DNA of 14,974 bases from CAZHAC01 sp964383855. GTDB lineage: Bacteria > Chloroflexota > Dormibacteria > Dormibacterales > Dormibacteraceae. The first letter of the stretch is position 1. Each line of letters begins with the position of its first letter. Made by a program: the position numbers and the translations under genes. Location of the stretch: contig CAYLIP010000060.1 of NCBI GenBank assembly GCA_964383855.1, forward strand, positions 1-14,974, in the 5' to 3' direction. Below the pieces are notes generated by a model. It was not told the origin of the DNA. It saw only the letters and a program-made list of their open reading frames with translations, and did no database searches. This document shows, one piece after another, positions 1-7,610 of the stretch.

Positions 1-24
1 CCCGGTTCGGTCGCCACCACATCC

Positions 25-61
25 AGGGCCCATTCAAGCCAGCAGCTGCAAGATGGGCCCT
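25..61. terminator. Hairpin at left edge, possible terminator of an upstream gene
   Basis: A perfect 9-bp inverted repeat is seen: AGGGCCCAT at 25-33 and ATGGGCCCT at 53-61, with a 19-nt loop that itself contains GCAGCTGC. No T run follows, so a factor-independent terminator is not certain. It lies before the first recognisable gene (start near 174), so it could end a gene outside the window or act as an operator for the HD-GYP gene. The rest of 1-173 shows no recognisable gene. Confidence 0.4.
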
Positions 62-173
62 CGGCAGGACTGTCGAGCGCAATAGCCGGCGGGATTTGAA
101 CCGCAGTTCGGCCGCATCGCCGCCCCCGGGACGGACTGCACGCCATGGGTCATCGCGCCGGCTCCGTGTGACG

Positions 174-1408
174 ATGAGCGCGGTGGATTCGGGCATCCGG
201 CTGGCCGAGATAATGGCCGCCCTCTCGAGGGCGGCCGACCTCGGCATGGGACAGCCGATCGAGACAGCGCTCAGCACCTGCATCGTCAGCGTCCGACTGG
301 GGAAGGCCGCGGGACTGAGTGAGGAGGATCTCCGCGACACCTACTATCTCGCCCTCCTCCGCTACATAGGCTGCAATGCCGAAACGCATGTCCTGGCGGC
401 GTTGGTGGGCGACGAGCTGGCGTTGCGTGGTGAGTTCGCGGCGATCGACGCCGGGGACCCGCGCCAGGTGGTTGCACTGGTGACTCGTTACCTGAGACGT
501 GCCGAGCCGGAGTTCGTTCGGCAGGTGATGCGGTCCCTTCCCGGGCTGATGCACGAGAGCTTCAGCGGCCATTGCGAGGTCGCTCAGCGACTGGCGACAC
601 GCATGGGCCTGCCGGAATCGCTGATCGGCTGCCTGGGCCAGCTCTACGAGCGCTGGGACGGCAAGGGTCACCCGCGCGGCTTGACGGGCGAGGCGGTGGC
701 GGCCCCGGTCCGGGTCGTCACCCTCGCCGAGGGCATGGTTGTCCTGGCGCGCGCGGGCGATATCGAGGCTGCGCTATCAACCGTGCGCTCTCGGTCGGGA
801 GGTGCATACGACCCGAGGCTCTCCGAATGCCTGATCGGAGAGGCAGGCCCGATTTCGCGGGGCTGGACGAGCAGGCGGCCTGGTCCACGGTGCTCGACCT
901 GGAGCCCGGTGATCCCCAGCGACTGGACCCGCGCGGGTTGGAGCGGTGCTGTGAGGCGATCGCCGACTTCGCGGATCTCAAGTCCCCGCATACGCTCGGC
1001 CATTCGTCCGGGGTTGCGCGACTTGCCACCGGCGCGGGCCGGCGAGCCGGCCTTCTCGAGGCGGACGTGACCGTCCTGCGCCACGCGGCACTGCTCCACG
1101 ACGTCGGGCGGGCCGGTGTCTCCGCCGGCGTGTGGGGGAAGCCCGGACCGCTGTCGGACCGCGAATGGGAGCAGGTTCGGCTCCATCCCTACTACACGGA
1201 GCGGGTGCTCGCGCAGCCGGAGCCACTGGCAAGGCTCGGCCGCCTCGCCTCGCAGCATCATGAGAGGCTCAACGGGTCGGGATACCACCGGGCGGCGACC
1301 GCGGGCTCGCTTTCGCCGGCAGCGCGAATCCTCGCGGCAGCGGACGCCTATCAGGCCATGACCGAGCCACGGCCCCACCGACCGGCTCTCGCTGCGGCGG
1401 CGGCGGCC
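174..1408 (+). pseudogene. HD-GYP domain protein, frameshifted and missing its C-terminus
   Basis: HD-GYP proteins are usually cyclic-di-GMP phosphodiesterases or relatives. The first part, read from ATG 174 (MSAVDSGIRLAEIM), holds a degenerate HD-like half with HCEVAQRLA and ERWDGKGHPRG. At the C run 848-850 the frame changes by -1; the protein then continues in the other frame with FADLKSPHTLGHSSGVARLA, LLHDVGRAGV, KPGPLSDREW, HPYYTERVL and HHERLNGSGYH. The GYP motif is thus GYH, so catalytic activity is doubtful. Restoring one C in the run would give EAGPDFAGLDEQ in one frame. Related actinobacterial proteins usually continue into a LuxR-type helix-turn-helix; here that part is absent and the frame runs into a CheB fragment at about 1391-1408. 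A restart is possible at ATG 827 with GAGG at 815-818, which would give a 415-residue HD-GYP/CheB protein ending at 2074. A TTG start at 96 is also open but its extra residues look non-conserved. Confidence 0.75.
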
Positions 1409-2074
1409 AACCACCGCTCCCGCGTGGTGGGGGTGGTGCTTTCGGGCTACCTCGACGACGGCGCCGAGGGCATGCGCGACATCGTTCGCTCCGGGGGAGT
1501 CGGCATCGCCCAGGACCCAGCCGAGGCTGTCAATCCCGAGATGCCCGAGAACGCCATCATGCGCGCCGAATTGGAGCTGGCGCTCCCCCTGGCCGCGATC
1601 GCGGCCAAGATCGACGAGCTCGCCTCCGGCGGCGTAGTTGTAGTGAGGCCAGAGATGGGCGAGTCCCGAGGCGATCACCTCGAGCCAGAGCGGCCAGACG
1701 TCCAGATCGGCGCCGATGACAGCCCAGGCGCGCCGACCGGCCTGACCTGCCCCGAGTGCCACGGCGTGCTCTGGGCCGGGCCCGACATCACCTCGCAGGT
1801 CTTCCATTGCCGGGTCGGCCACAGCTACTCCATCGAGACGCTCCAAGAGGAACAGCGCATGGCCGTCGAGCGCGCGCTCTGGGCGGCGGTGCGCTCGCTC
1901 CGCGAGCAGGCGGCGGTCGCCGAACACGTCGCCGGCCGGGCCGAGGATCGGGCACTGGAGGCGATCGCCCGGCGCTACCGCAAGCGGGAGCGGGCGGCCA
2001 ACGAGAACGCGGACACGCTGGAGCGAATCCTGATGCGGGACGTACCGGAGGACGCCGAGGACCTCGAGGCTTAA
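1409..2074 (+). pseudogene. cheB: CheB methylesterase C-terminal fragment, fused to the HD-GYP frame
   Basis: CheB demethylates (and deamidates) glutamate side chains of chemoreceptors. Only the C-terminal end of the catalytic domain is present: RVVGVVLSGYLDDGAEGM, GGVGIAQDPAEAV, MPENAIM and LPLAAIAAKIDELA. The Asp in the LDDG segment fits the catalytic aspartate, but the regions carrying the catalytic Ser and His lie upstream and are missing, so esterase activity is not expected. A C-terminal extension follows, typical of large non-classical CheB proteins: a CPECHG...FHCRVGHSYS zinc-ribbon-like segment (about 1747-1826) and a helical tail rich in Arg, Glu and Ala. The fragment has no start of its own; it is in frame with the upstream HD-GYP segment. 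Its TAA (2072-2074) overlaps the cheR stop on the other strand. It could be a gene-fusion product, a decayed gene or an assembly chimera. Confidence 0.75.
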
Positions 2075-3933
2075 CTCTTGCCCTCGCGCGCCGGCTCCGC
2101 CATCTCCTCGATCAGGAGAATGACGCCGGAAGGCGAGGCCCCGCCGCCCCGCAGCGCGTGGCCCACCACGCGGCAGCGGATGCCGCGGCCGCGGCGGTTG
2201 GTCGCGTCGACCGAGATGATCTGCGGCGCCTCGGGCATGGCCAGACTGGCGTTGACGAGCTTCCTCACCTCCCCGACGGGCAGGCCGATGTCGAGAGAGC
2301 CCAAGGGCTGGTCCTGGACTTCTGCGGCGCGCAGTCCACACATGTCCTCGGAGCGGCCGCGCCACAGCCTGACCCGGAGGTCGGGGTTGACGACGATGAC
2401 CGCCAGCTGCAGGCTGGTCAGCACCGACTCGAAGAAGTCGTTGCCCTGCTCCACCTCGTCGGTCCGCTGGCGGAGCTCGCTGTTGATGGTCTGGAGCTCG
2501 CTGTTGGTCGACTCCAGCTCCTCGTTCATCGTCTCCAGCTCCTCGTTGCTGGACTGGAGCTCTTCGTTGGTCGTCTCCAGCTCCTCGACCGTGGACTGGA
2601 GCTCCTAGTTGGTTGTCTCCAGCTCCTCGTTGGTCGACTGGAGCTCCTCGTAGGCCGTCTCCAGTTCATGCTGGTTGCGCTCGAGCTCGACCTGCAGCCG
2701 ATGGTAGGCCGTGACGTCGTCGTAGGTGATCGCGGCGCCCAGCCACTGGGCCCCCTCGAAGAGGGGGACGACATGCACATCCAGGTACTGCAGCTCCGAC
2801 TCGCCCGGCGTCCGCTCCTGGTCCTTGACGACGACCTCTCGGCGATCGGCCTGAGCCTTCTCGATCATGGAGCGGAGCTCGACGGGCCGGTAGGAGAGTT
2901 CGAGGTCGCGCAGCGGCCGGCCGACGTCGCGCTGGTCGAGCCGGAACCAGCGCCGTGCGCGCTCGTTGATGAGCGCGACGAGGCCCTCGGCGTCGACGAC
3001 GACCTGGGCGCTGGGCAGGGCGTCGCTCGCGGATTGGAACACACGTACCGGGTCGGTGCGGTCCGCGGACTCGTCCGCCTTCACCGTCTGCGCCAGGTAG
3101 GCGAGGCGCTCGCGCAACTGCGTCCGGGCGACCTTCCTGAAGACGCGCTGGCGCATGTCGATAGGGCTGAAGAGGTCGCCGTGCGTCAGCATCATCTCGG
3201 CCTTGCCCAGGAAGAGGACGCCGTCGTCCTTGAGCGCGTAGTGGAACTGGGCCAGGATCTTCTTCTGCGTATCGGCCATGAAGTACATGAGCGTGTTTCG
3301 GCAAACCAGCAGGTCGAGCCTGGAGATGGCCGCGTCCTGCACAAGATCGTGGCGCCCGAAGATGATGGCTCGCCGTAGGTCGGGCCGGAAGTAGTAGCGG
3401 CTGCCGGACTGCTCGAAGTAGCGGTCGCGGAGCTCGCCGGGCACGGCCTCCAGGTCGCGTGCGCTCTGGGCCCCGCTGCGCGCCTCGGTGAGCGCCTCGT
3501 CGTCGGCGTCGGTGGCGTAGATCTTTACCCGCTGCGCGAAGTCGCCGGTGCCCATGGTCTCGGCCAGCAGAATCGCCAGCGTGTAGGCCTCTTCACCGGA
3601 GGCGACGCCGGCACACCAGCAGCGAAGCGGGCTGTCCAGGGTGGCGCCAGCCGCCAGACCGGGCAGCACCTGGTCGCTCAGGTAGGCCCAGGCGTCGGGA
3701 TCGCGGAAGAAGGAGGTGACATTGATCAGGATCTCGTTGAACAGCTCGGCGAACTCGGCGGGGTGGACCTGGAGATAGTCCAGGTAGTCGTCGAAGCCCG
3801 TGATGCCGACCCGTTTCATCCGCTTGGTCACGCGACGGACCAGCGTCGTGCGCTTGTAGCCCGTGAAATCGAATCCGCGCGTGTCGCGCAGGTACACGAG
3901 CAGCCGCTCGAATTCCGCCTCCGTGCGGGGCAT
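2071..3933 (-). pseudogene. cheR: CheR-type methyltransferase with PAS domains and coiled coil, split by an in-frame TAG
   Basis: CheR transfers methyl groups from S-adenosylmethionine to receptor glutamates. The frame would give 620 residues if read through. Residues 5-65 match the CheR N-terminal domain; 70-268 match the methyltransferase domain, with NVTSFFRDPDAW, CWCAGVASGEEAYTLA (SAM-binding region) and LLVCRNTLMYF. A PAS-like segment covers about 296-412, a heptad-repeat coiled coil 420-490, and a second PAS-like segment about 500-610. This layout is known for large CheR-PAS proteins in two-component systems. Codon 443 is TAG (2605-2607), where the repeat predicts Glu (GAG); one base change explains it. 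Termination there leaves a 442-residue protein with an intact methyltransferase domain, so partial function is possible. A restart at ATG 2529 with GAGGAG at 2539-2544 could make the 152-residue C-terminal part separately. Start ATG 3933 has AGG about 8 bases before it. It converges with the CheB fragment. Confidence 0.85.
2467..2676 (-). repeat. 21-bp tandem repeat encoding ten coiled-coil heptads
   Basis: Ten 7-residue units follow each other in the cheR frame, most of the type TNEELET or TNEELQS, with variants such as TVEELET, SNEELET, MNEELES and INSELRQ. The two main versions tend to alternate, giving a 42-bp higher period. This is a signal-transmitting or dimerising coiled coil between the two PAS-like segments, and is a known hallmark of CheR-PAS proteins. 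The in-frame TAG at 2605-2607 sits in the fourth unit. Each NEEL codon set contains GAGGAG, which resembles a Shine-Dalgarno sequence. Repeats of this type can change length by slippage and can collapse in assembly. Confidence 0.85.
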
Positions 3934-3937
3934 CTCC

Positions 3938-3988
3938 GCGCCTAATTCTGCGCCCGTCCGCCCGATTCAGGCGCATACTGCGGACGGG
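3938..3988. promoter_or_regulatory. Two overlapping inverted repeats between divergent genes
   Basis: The 56-bp gap between cheR (start 3933, minus) and the small gene (start 3990, plus) holds a perfect 9-bp inverted repeat, CCCGTCCGC at 3953-3961 and GCGGACGGG at 3980-3988, and a perfect 6-bp one, GCGCCT at 3938-3943 and AGGCGC at 3969-3974. The right arm of the longer repeat ends one base before ATG 3990, covering the place of its ribosome binding site. It may be an operator for both genes or an RNA hairpin that hides the small gene's start. Function is inferred from position only. Confidence 0.45.
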
Positions 3989-3989
3989 G

Positions 3990-4256
3990 ATGGCTACCGC
4001 AAGCGAGATTGCTGACCGCGCCCTCGAGCTGGCGGCCGGATTCCTGGATGGCAGCAGCTCCGAGATTGCCGACCTGGCAGGCGACGACGGCAAGGTGCTC
4101 TACGACGCCGCCCAGATCGTGCGCGGGCGCGCCGAGGGCGGGCCGCACTCTGCGCACAGCGCCGAGCATCTCGCTTTCTCGCTGATCACCGCAGCCCACG
4201 AGCAGCTGCGCCGGGAGCAGCCGCTCCACCCGGCGGCGGAGCGCCAGCAGCGCTGA
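3990..4256 (+). CDS. Small protein of unknown function, 88 aa
   Basis: I do not recognise a family. The protein is soluble, with no signal peptide or membrane segment. It looks mostly helical, with an acidic N-terminal half (ASEIADRALELAAGFLDG, EIADLAGDDGKVLYDAA) and a C-terminal half with AEHLAFSLITAAHEQLRRE. Its residue pattern looks like a real helical protein, more so than the overlapping minus-strand frame at 3942-4229. The start ATG 3990 has only a G-rich stretch (GGGG) just before it, which is also the end of an inverted-repeat arm. It diverges from cheR and ends 39 bases before the convergent tetR stop. It could be a shared helical regulator or adaptor, but nothing in the sequence proves this. 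Confidence 0.6.
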   Translation: MATASEIADRALELAAGFLDGSSSEIADLAGDDGKVLYDAAQIVRGRAEGGPHSAHSAEHLAFSLITAAHEQLRREQPLHPAAERQQR

Positions 4257-4267
4257 CGGTGCTGCGC
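4241..4267 (+). terminator. Weak hairpin over the stop codon of the small gene
   Basis: GCGC (4241-4244) and AGCA (4246-4249) can pair with TGCT (4260-4263) and GCGC (4264-4267), with one bulged C and a 10-nt loop. The hairpin spans the TGA at 4254-4256. No T run follows. It lies between convergent genes and might act as a weak terminator. Confidence 0.25.
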
Positions 4268-4295
4268 GGGAAAGAGGGGTGTCGTCCGAGCTGGG

Positions 4296-4946
4296 TTACC
4301 GCCTGGAGGCCACCCCATAGCCCGCTAGTCCCTTAGACAGGAGCTCGAGAGCACGCTCGGTCTGCCGATGGACGCGGCGGGCGAGAGTTGGATTGCGGGT
4401 GCCGGCCAGGATCTCGCGGCGTGAGTAGTCGACGGCGGCCTGGTGGAGGCCGACCATGGCCCTCGCGACGACCCACGGCCTCATGTCGCCTTGGCCTGTG
4501 CGAGCCTCGTTGCTCAGCAGCTCCGCGAGGGCGTTCGTGTACCTGGCGTAGATCTGCTGTTCGCGGGCGAGCAGGGCCGTGCTCTCGACGATGAGGCGGG
4601 TGATCGCTGCCAGGTGCTCGACCTTCGCGGGATCGCGGGCATCGAGCAGGCCGCGCGGCGTGGTGATGAAGCGGCCGAAGGCCTCGAGCACGGATACCCC
4701 GGGCTGCCGGGCCCGGATGGCTGAGAGCAGCTCATCCTCGAACCCCTCCAGGCGGTAGTAGACGAGGTCTTCCTTCGTCGCGAAGTAGTTGAACACAGTC
4801 GCCTCGGACACCTCGGCCTCGCGCGCGATCTCGGAAACCGGAACCGCATCGAAGCCTCGCTCCGCAAACAGCCGCCTCGCCGTGTCAGCGATCAGGTCAC
4901 GAGTCCGCTGCTTCTTGCGCTCCCTGAGGCCGGGTTGGGTGAACAC
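4296..4946 (-). CDS. TetR/AcrR family transcriptional regulator
   Basis: TetR proteins are dimeric repressors that leave DNA when a small ligand binds their C-terminal domain. The 216-residue length is typical. The N-terminal DNA-binding domain is clear: RERKKQRTRDLIADTARRLF (8-27), then the helix-turn-helix VSEIAREAEVSEATVFNYF (37-55) followed by TKEDLVYY. The C-terminal helical domain (about 75-210) is the variable ligand and dimer part. The ATG at 4946 is the first start in frame. The gene diverges from the DHA2 exporter at 5084 across 137 bp, a common layout in which the regulator represses both itself and the exporter until the exported compound is present. The ligand cannot be predicted. 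The low-GC stretch between the two genes carries candidate operators. Confidence 0.9.
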   Translation of the reverse strand: MFTQPGLRERKKQRTRDLIADTARRLFAERGFDAVPVSEIAREAEVSEATVFNYFATKEDLVYYRLEGFEDELLSAIRARQPGVSVLEAFGRFITTPRGLLDARDPAKVEHLAAITRLIVESTALLAREQQIYARYTNALAELLSNEARTGQGDMRPWVVARAMVGLHQAAVDYSRREILAGTRNPTLARRVHRQTERALELLSKGLAGYGVASRR

Positions 4947-4965
4947 GCCGGAATCCTAGCATCCA

Positions 4966-5016
4966 ACTTGACATCCTCGAAATATAGGGCCACCATAACT
5001 TTTATGCCACTCAAGT
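4966..5016. promoter_or_regulatory. Divergent tetR/exporter control region with candidate operators
   Basis: This AT-richer stretch in an otherwise GC-rich region holds a TTGACA (4968-4973) that could be a -35 box for the exporter, although no good -10 box stands 17 bp away. It has a palindrome CATAA-CTT-TTATG (4994-5006) and a looser inverted pair ACTTGA (4966-4971) and TCAAGT (5011-5016). The CATAA palindrome is the best candidate TetR operator. The rest of the 137-bp gap shows only the exporter's ribosome binding site, GGAGGTGG at 5072-5079. Confidence 0.45.
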
Positions 5017-5083
5017 CGTGCGTCGCGCACGGACGCGGGTCGACGCGCAAACGCGAACCGATGACCGAAACGGAGGTGGAGCA

Positions 5084-6595
5084 ATGAGCAGCAGACGAGT
5101 GTTGGGAGCCGGAGGGGAGGACGGCGGTGTCGGAATCGCCTTCTGGGCAATCGTGCTGGCCATGCTGCCGGGAGTCCTGGATCAGACGATCCTGGCCACG
5201 GCGCTGCCGACGATCGCTTCCACCCTGGGCCGGCTGGCGGATGTCTCGTGGGTGGTGACTGCCTACGTCGTCGGAGCCGCCGCGTTCACCCCGCTGTGGG
5301 GCAAGCTCGGCGATCGCCACGGGCGCAAGCCACTGCTTGAGGTGTCGCTGGCGTTGTTCTTGGCCGCATCGGCGGCATGCGGCGTGGCGCCGAGCCTCTG
5401 GATGCTGGTCATCGCGAGAGCCATCCAGGGCGTTGCCGCGGGCGGGCTGATGTCGCTGGCGCAGGCCGCCGTCGGAGACCTCGTTTCGCCGCTGGAGCGA
5501 GGACGCTACCAGGGCTACATCATGGCCGTGTTCGCGGTCGCGGCTTCCATCGGACCCCTGCTGGGCGGGCTGCTGGTCGACAACGGCAGCTGGAGATGGG
5601 TGTTCTACGTCAACCTCCCGGTTGGGGGGCTCGCGCTCGCGGGGCTCCACTGGCGTCTGCCGCGAGGCGAGCGCCGGCCGCGCCTCACCCGGCTCGACCT
5701 TCCGGGGGCGGCGTTGCTGGCGGCCGGCTCCGGCGCGCTGATGCTCGCCTGCATCTGGGGCGGGCAGCGCTATGCCTGGGATTCGGTGCCGGTCATCGGC
5801 CTCCTCGTCGGCACCGCCGTCGTGGCGGCGGCCGTGGTCGCGCGAACGTTGCGGATCGAGGATCCGATAGTCCCCTTGACCGTGATCGGCAACCCGGCCG
5901 TCGCGCTGGCGAGCGGAGCTCTCTTCTTGATCACGGCCACCATGTTCTCGATCACCGTGTTCGTGCCGCTGTTCCTCCAGACCACCACCGGCGCGACGCC
6001 CACTCAAGCGGGGCTCCTGCTGGTCCCGATGATGGTCGGGATCACGCTGTCGACAAACGTCGCCGGCCGGCTGATTCAGCGAACCGGCCGCTACAAGATC
6101 TTCCCGCTGTCGGGGCTCGCGTTGATGACGGCTGCAGTCCTGGGCCTGGCGATTCTGGTCGAACAGCCGTCTCGAATCACCACCGGCATCGCCCTCACCG
6201 TCTTCGGGCTCGGGTTCGGGATGGTGGGACAGGTGCTGATCATCGCCGTGCAGAACAGCGTTGAGGCGCGTCAGCTCGGACAGGCGATGGCGCTCACCGG
6301 ATTCTTCCGCGCGCTTGGCGGGGCGCTCGGAGCCGCCGTCCTGGGAGCGGTGTTCGCTGCCCGGGTTGGAACCGCCGGCGCGGGGACGCTGACGCTGCAC
6401 CTCTCCGATCGCCTCGCCGTGATCTCTGGAGTGCGCAGCGTCTACCTGGTCACCGCCCTGGTCGCGCTGGCGGCGCTGCTGACAGTGCTGCGACTCAAGG
6501 AAGTGCCTCTGCGAGGGCCCGCCGCACCCGCGCGTCTAAATCCGTCGGAGCGCCCCACGGCCGACGAACCCGCCGCGGCGGCAACCGGCCGATGA
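5084..6595 (+). CDS. MFS multidrug exporter, DHA2 (EmrB/QacA-like) family
   Basis: This is a proton-driven drug or metabolite exporter of the inner membrane. The 503 residues fit the 14-helix DHA2 group. Clear motifs are LDQTILATALPTIAS in helix 1 (32-46), motif A WGKLGDRHGRKP (72-83), RAIQGVAAGG (112-121) as motif B, and ASIGPLLGGLL followed by WRWVFYVNLPVG (154-181), the antiporter motif C region. Several hydrophobic helices follow to about residue 475, then a short charged tail. I chose ATG 5084, with GGAGGTGG at 5072-5079 at a good distance; an upstream start at 5018 adds a charged stretch that looks like leader DNA. It is divergent from a TetR gene, its likely repressor. The substrate is unknown. 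Confidence 0.92.
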   Translation: MSSRRVLGAGGEDGGVGIAFWAIVLAMLPGVLDQTILATALPTIASTLGRLADVSWVVTAYVVGAAAFTPLWGKLGDRHGRKPLLEVSLALFLAASAACGVAPSLWMLVIARAIQGVAAGGLMSLAQAAVGDLVSPLERGRYQGYIMAVFAVAASIGPLLGGLLVDNGSWRWVFYVNLPVGGLALAGLHWRLPRGERRPRLTRLDLPGAALLAAGSGALMLACIWGGQRYAWDSVPVIGLLVGTAVVAAAVVARTLRIEDPIVPLTVIGNPAVALASGALFLITATMFSITVFVPLFLQTTTGATPTQAGLLLVPMMVGITLSTNVAGRLIQRTGRYKIFPLSGLALMTAAVLGLAILVEQPSRITTGIALTVFGLGFGMVGQVLIIAVQNSVEARQLGQAMALTGFFRALGGALGAAVLGAVFAARVGTAGAGTLTLHLSDRLAVISGVRSVYLVTALVALAALLTVLRLKEVPLRGPAAPARLNPSERPTADEPAAAATGR

Positions 6596-6600
6596 GTGCT

Positions 6601-6614
6601 GCGAGGGATCTCGC
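6601..6614. terminator. Short hairpin between convergent exporter and deacetylase genes
   Basis: GCGAG (6601-6605) and CTCGC (6610-6614) form a 5-bp stem with a GGAT tetraloop in the 25-bp gap between two convergent stop codons (6593-6595 and 6621-6623). There is no T run. It could serve both genes weakly. Confidence 0.3.
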
Positions 6615-6620
6615 TCCGCC

Positions 6621-7409
6621 TCATGGCGCCACCGCCGCCTCGAGTTCAGGGAAAAGCCCGGTCGCCGTCACGTGGCCCGCGCCGGCGGCGGCGGGCCGCC
6701 GGTAGCCGTCGCGGCCGTACACGGCACGCTGCAGGGCCTGGTCCTGTCGAAGCCGTTCGAGCCAGGGCTCGATCTGGCTCTCGTGGCGATAGATCGCGCG
6801 CATCCGGGCCGCGAGCTCGGCGTCGGTGAGGACGAAGGTGAGGCTGAGCTGGTCCTGGGCGACCAGTGGCAGCCCGCTGCCGTCGAGTCCCGCCTCGTCG
6901 AACGCGCGGCGGTAGCCGTCGACGGTCGTTTGGTCGAGGGCCATCCAGTAGTGCGCCGGGCGGAGCGATGGCGCAAGTGAGCCGAGCGCCCTGTCGGTGC
7001 AGGCGCCGATCGCGATGTGATCAGGGTGGCCGTAGCCCCCGTCGGGTCCCCACCCGACGACGACATCCGGTTCGAGGTCCTCGATCAGCGCCGCGAGGCG
7101 GCGGGTGATCTCCAGCTGATCGCACGCGCTCACCCCACCGTCCGGGTAGTCCCACAGCGTCACTTCGTGGATGCGCAGTTCTGCGGCCGCCGCGCTCAGC
7201 TCTCCGCTCCGGATCTCGGGCAGCTCCTCCCGCCGGCGGCCGGCCGGGCGCCCCTGCCACCCGGCGCCGCCCCGGGTTGCGGTGACCAGATGGACCTCGA
7301 CGCCGCTCGAGCTGTGGCGAAGGATCATCCCGCCGTTGCCCATGGATTCATCGTCGGGATGCGCCATGACCAGCAGCAGTCTTCGTCGATCGTTCGCTCG
7401 TGTTGGCAT
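6621..7409 (-). CDS. PIG-L/LmbE family N-acetylglucosaminyl deacetylase
   Basis: This family of zinc hydrolases removes acetyl groups from N-acetylglucosamine-type substrates or cleaves related amides; in actinomycetes MshB and Mca act in mycothiol metabolism. The 262-residue protein has the signature MAHPDDES (15-22), with the zinc-binding His and Asp and catalytic Asp, and the second metal motif GHPDHIAIG (127-135). LWDYPDGG (85-92) and DVVVGWGPDGGYG (115-127) are also typical. I chose ATG 7409 because the protein begins just before the first beta strand (RRLLLVMAHP); the open frame extends to 7517 but those residues look non-conserved. No strong Shine-Dalgarno sequence is visible. It converges with the exporter and diverges from the LVIVD gene. 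The exact substrate cannot be set from sequence alone; a role in thiol or antibiotic chemistry is only a suggestion. Confidence 0.9.
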   Translation of the reverse strand: MPTRANDRRRLLLVMAHPDDESMGNGGMILRHSSSGVEVHLVTATRGGAGWQGRPAGRRREELPEIRSGELSAAAAELRIHEVTLWDYPDGGVSACDQLEITRRLAALIEDLEPDVVVGWGPDGGYGHPDHIAIGACTDRALGSLAPSLRPAHYWMALDQTTVDGYRRAFDEAGLDGSGLPLVAQDQLSLTFVLTDAELAARMRAIYRHESQIEPWLERLRQDQALQRAVYGRDGYRRPAAAGAGHVTATGLFPELEAAVAP

Positions 7410-7610
7410 GGCGCGATGGTGACCGATGGAGACGCGGCGTGGGATCCGGGGCCGGTACCGAATCTCGCCACGGCATACCGGTGCCCGTCGAGCCCGGGGT
7501 CGAAGAAGCACGGCCATGTGCTGGTGTTAAGGGATGCGGAGAGTCCGTGAGAGACGCTGCCCGGTTCCTCGACAATGGCGGCCAGGTCGGTGGGGATTGG
7601 AGTGAGGATC

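Noticed and set aside
668..2365. Long minus-strand open frame of 565 codons opposite the HD-GYP/CheB region
   Set aside because: It is very rich in Arg, Gly and Pro with no recognisable motif, and it covers clear HD-GYP, CheB and cheR coding sequence; long antisense frames are common in high-GC DNA.
2467..2676. Regular repeat that might be taken for a CRISPR or other repeat array
   Set aside because: The 21-bp period keeps the reading frame, has no spacers and encodes heptads of a known coiled-coil type.
1756..3378. Plus-strand open frame of 540 codons opposite cheR
   Set aside because: Its Leu/Gln/Val-rich repeats (LQLLVHRLQLLVAGLELFV) are the antisense of the cheR coiled-coil repeat; cheR has clear domain motifs.
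4892..6400. Minus-strand open frame of 502 codons opposite the exporter
   Set aside because: The product is Arg/Gln/His-rich and low-complexity, while the plus strand carries an unmistakable MFS transporter.
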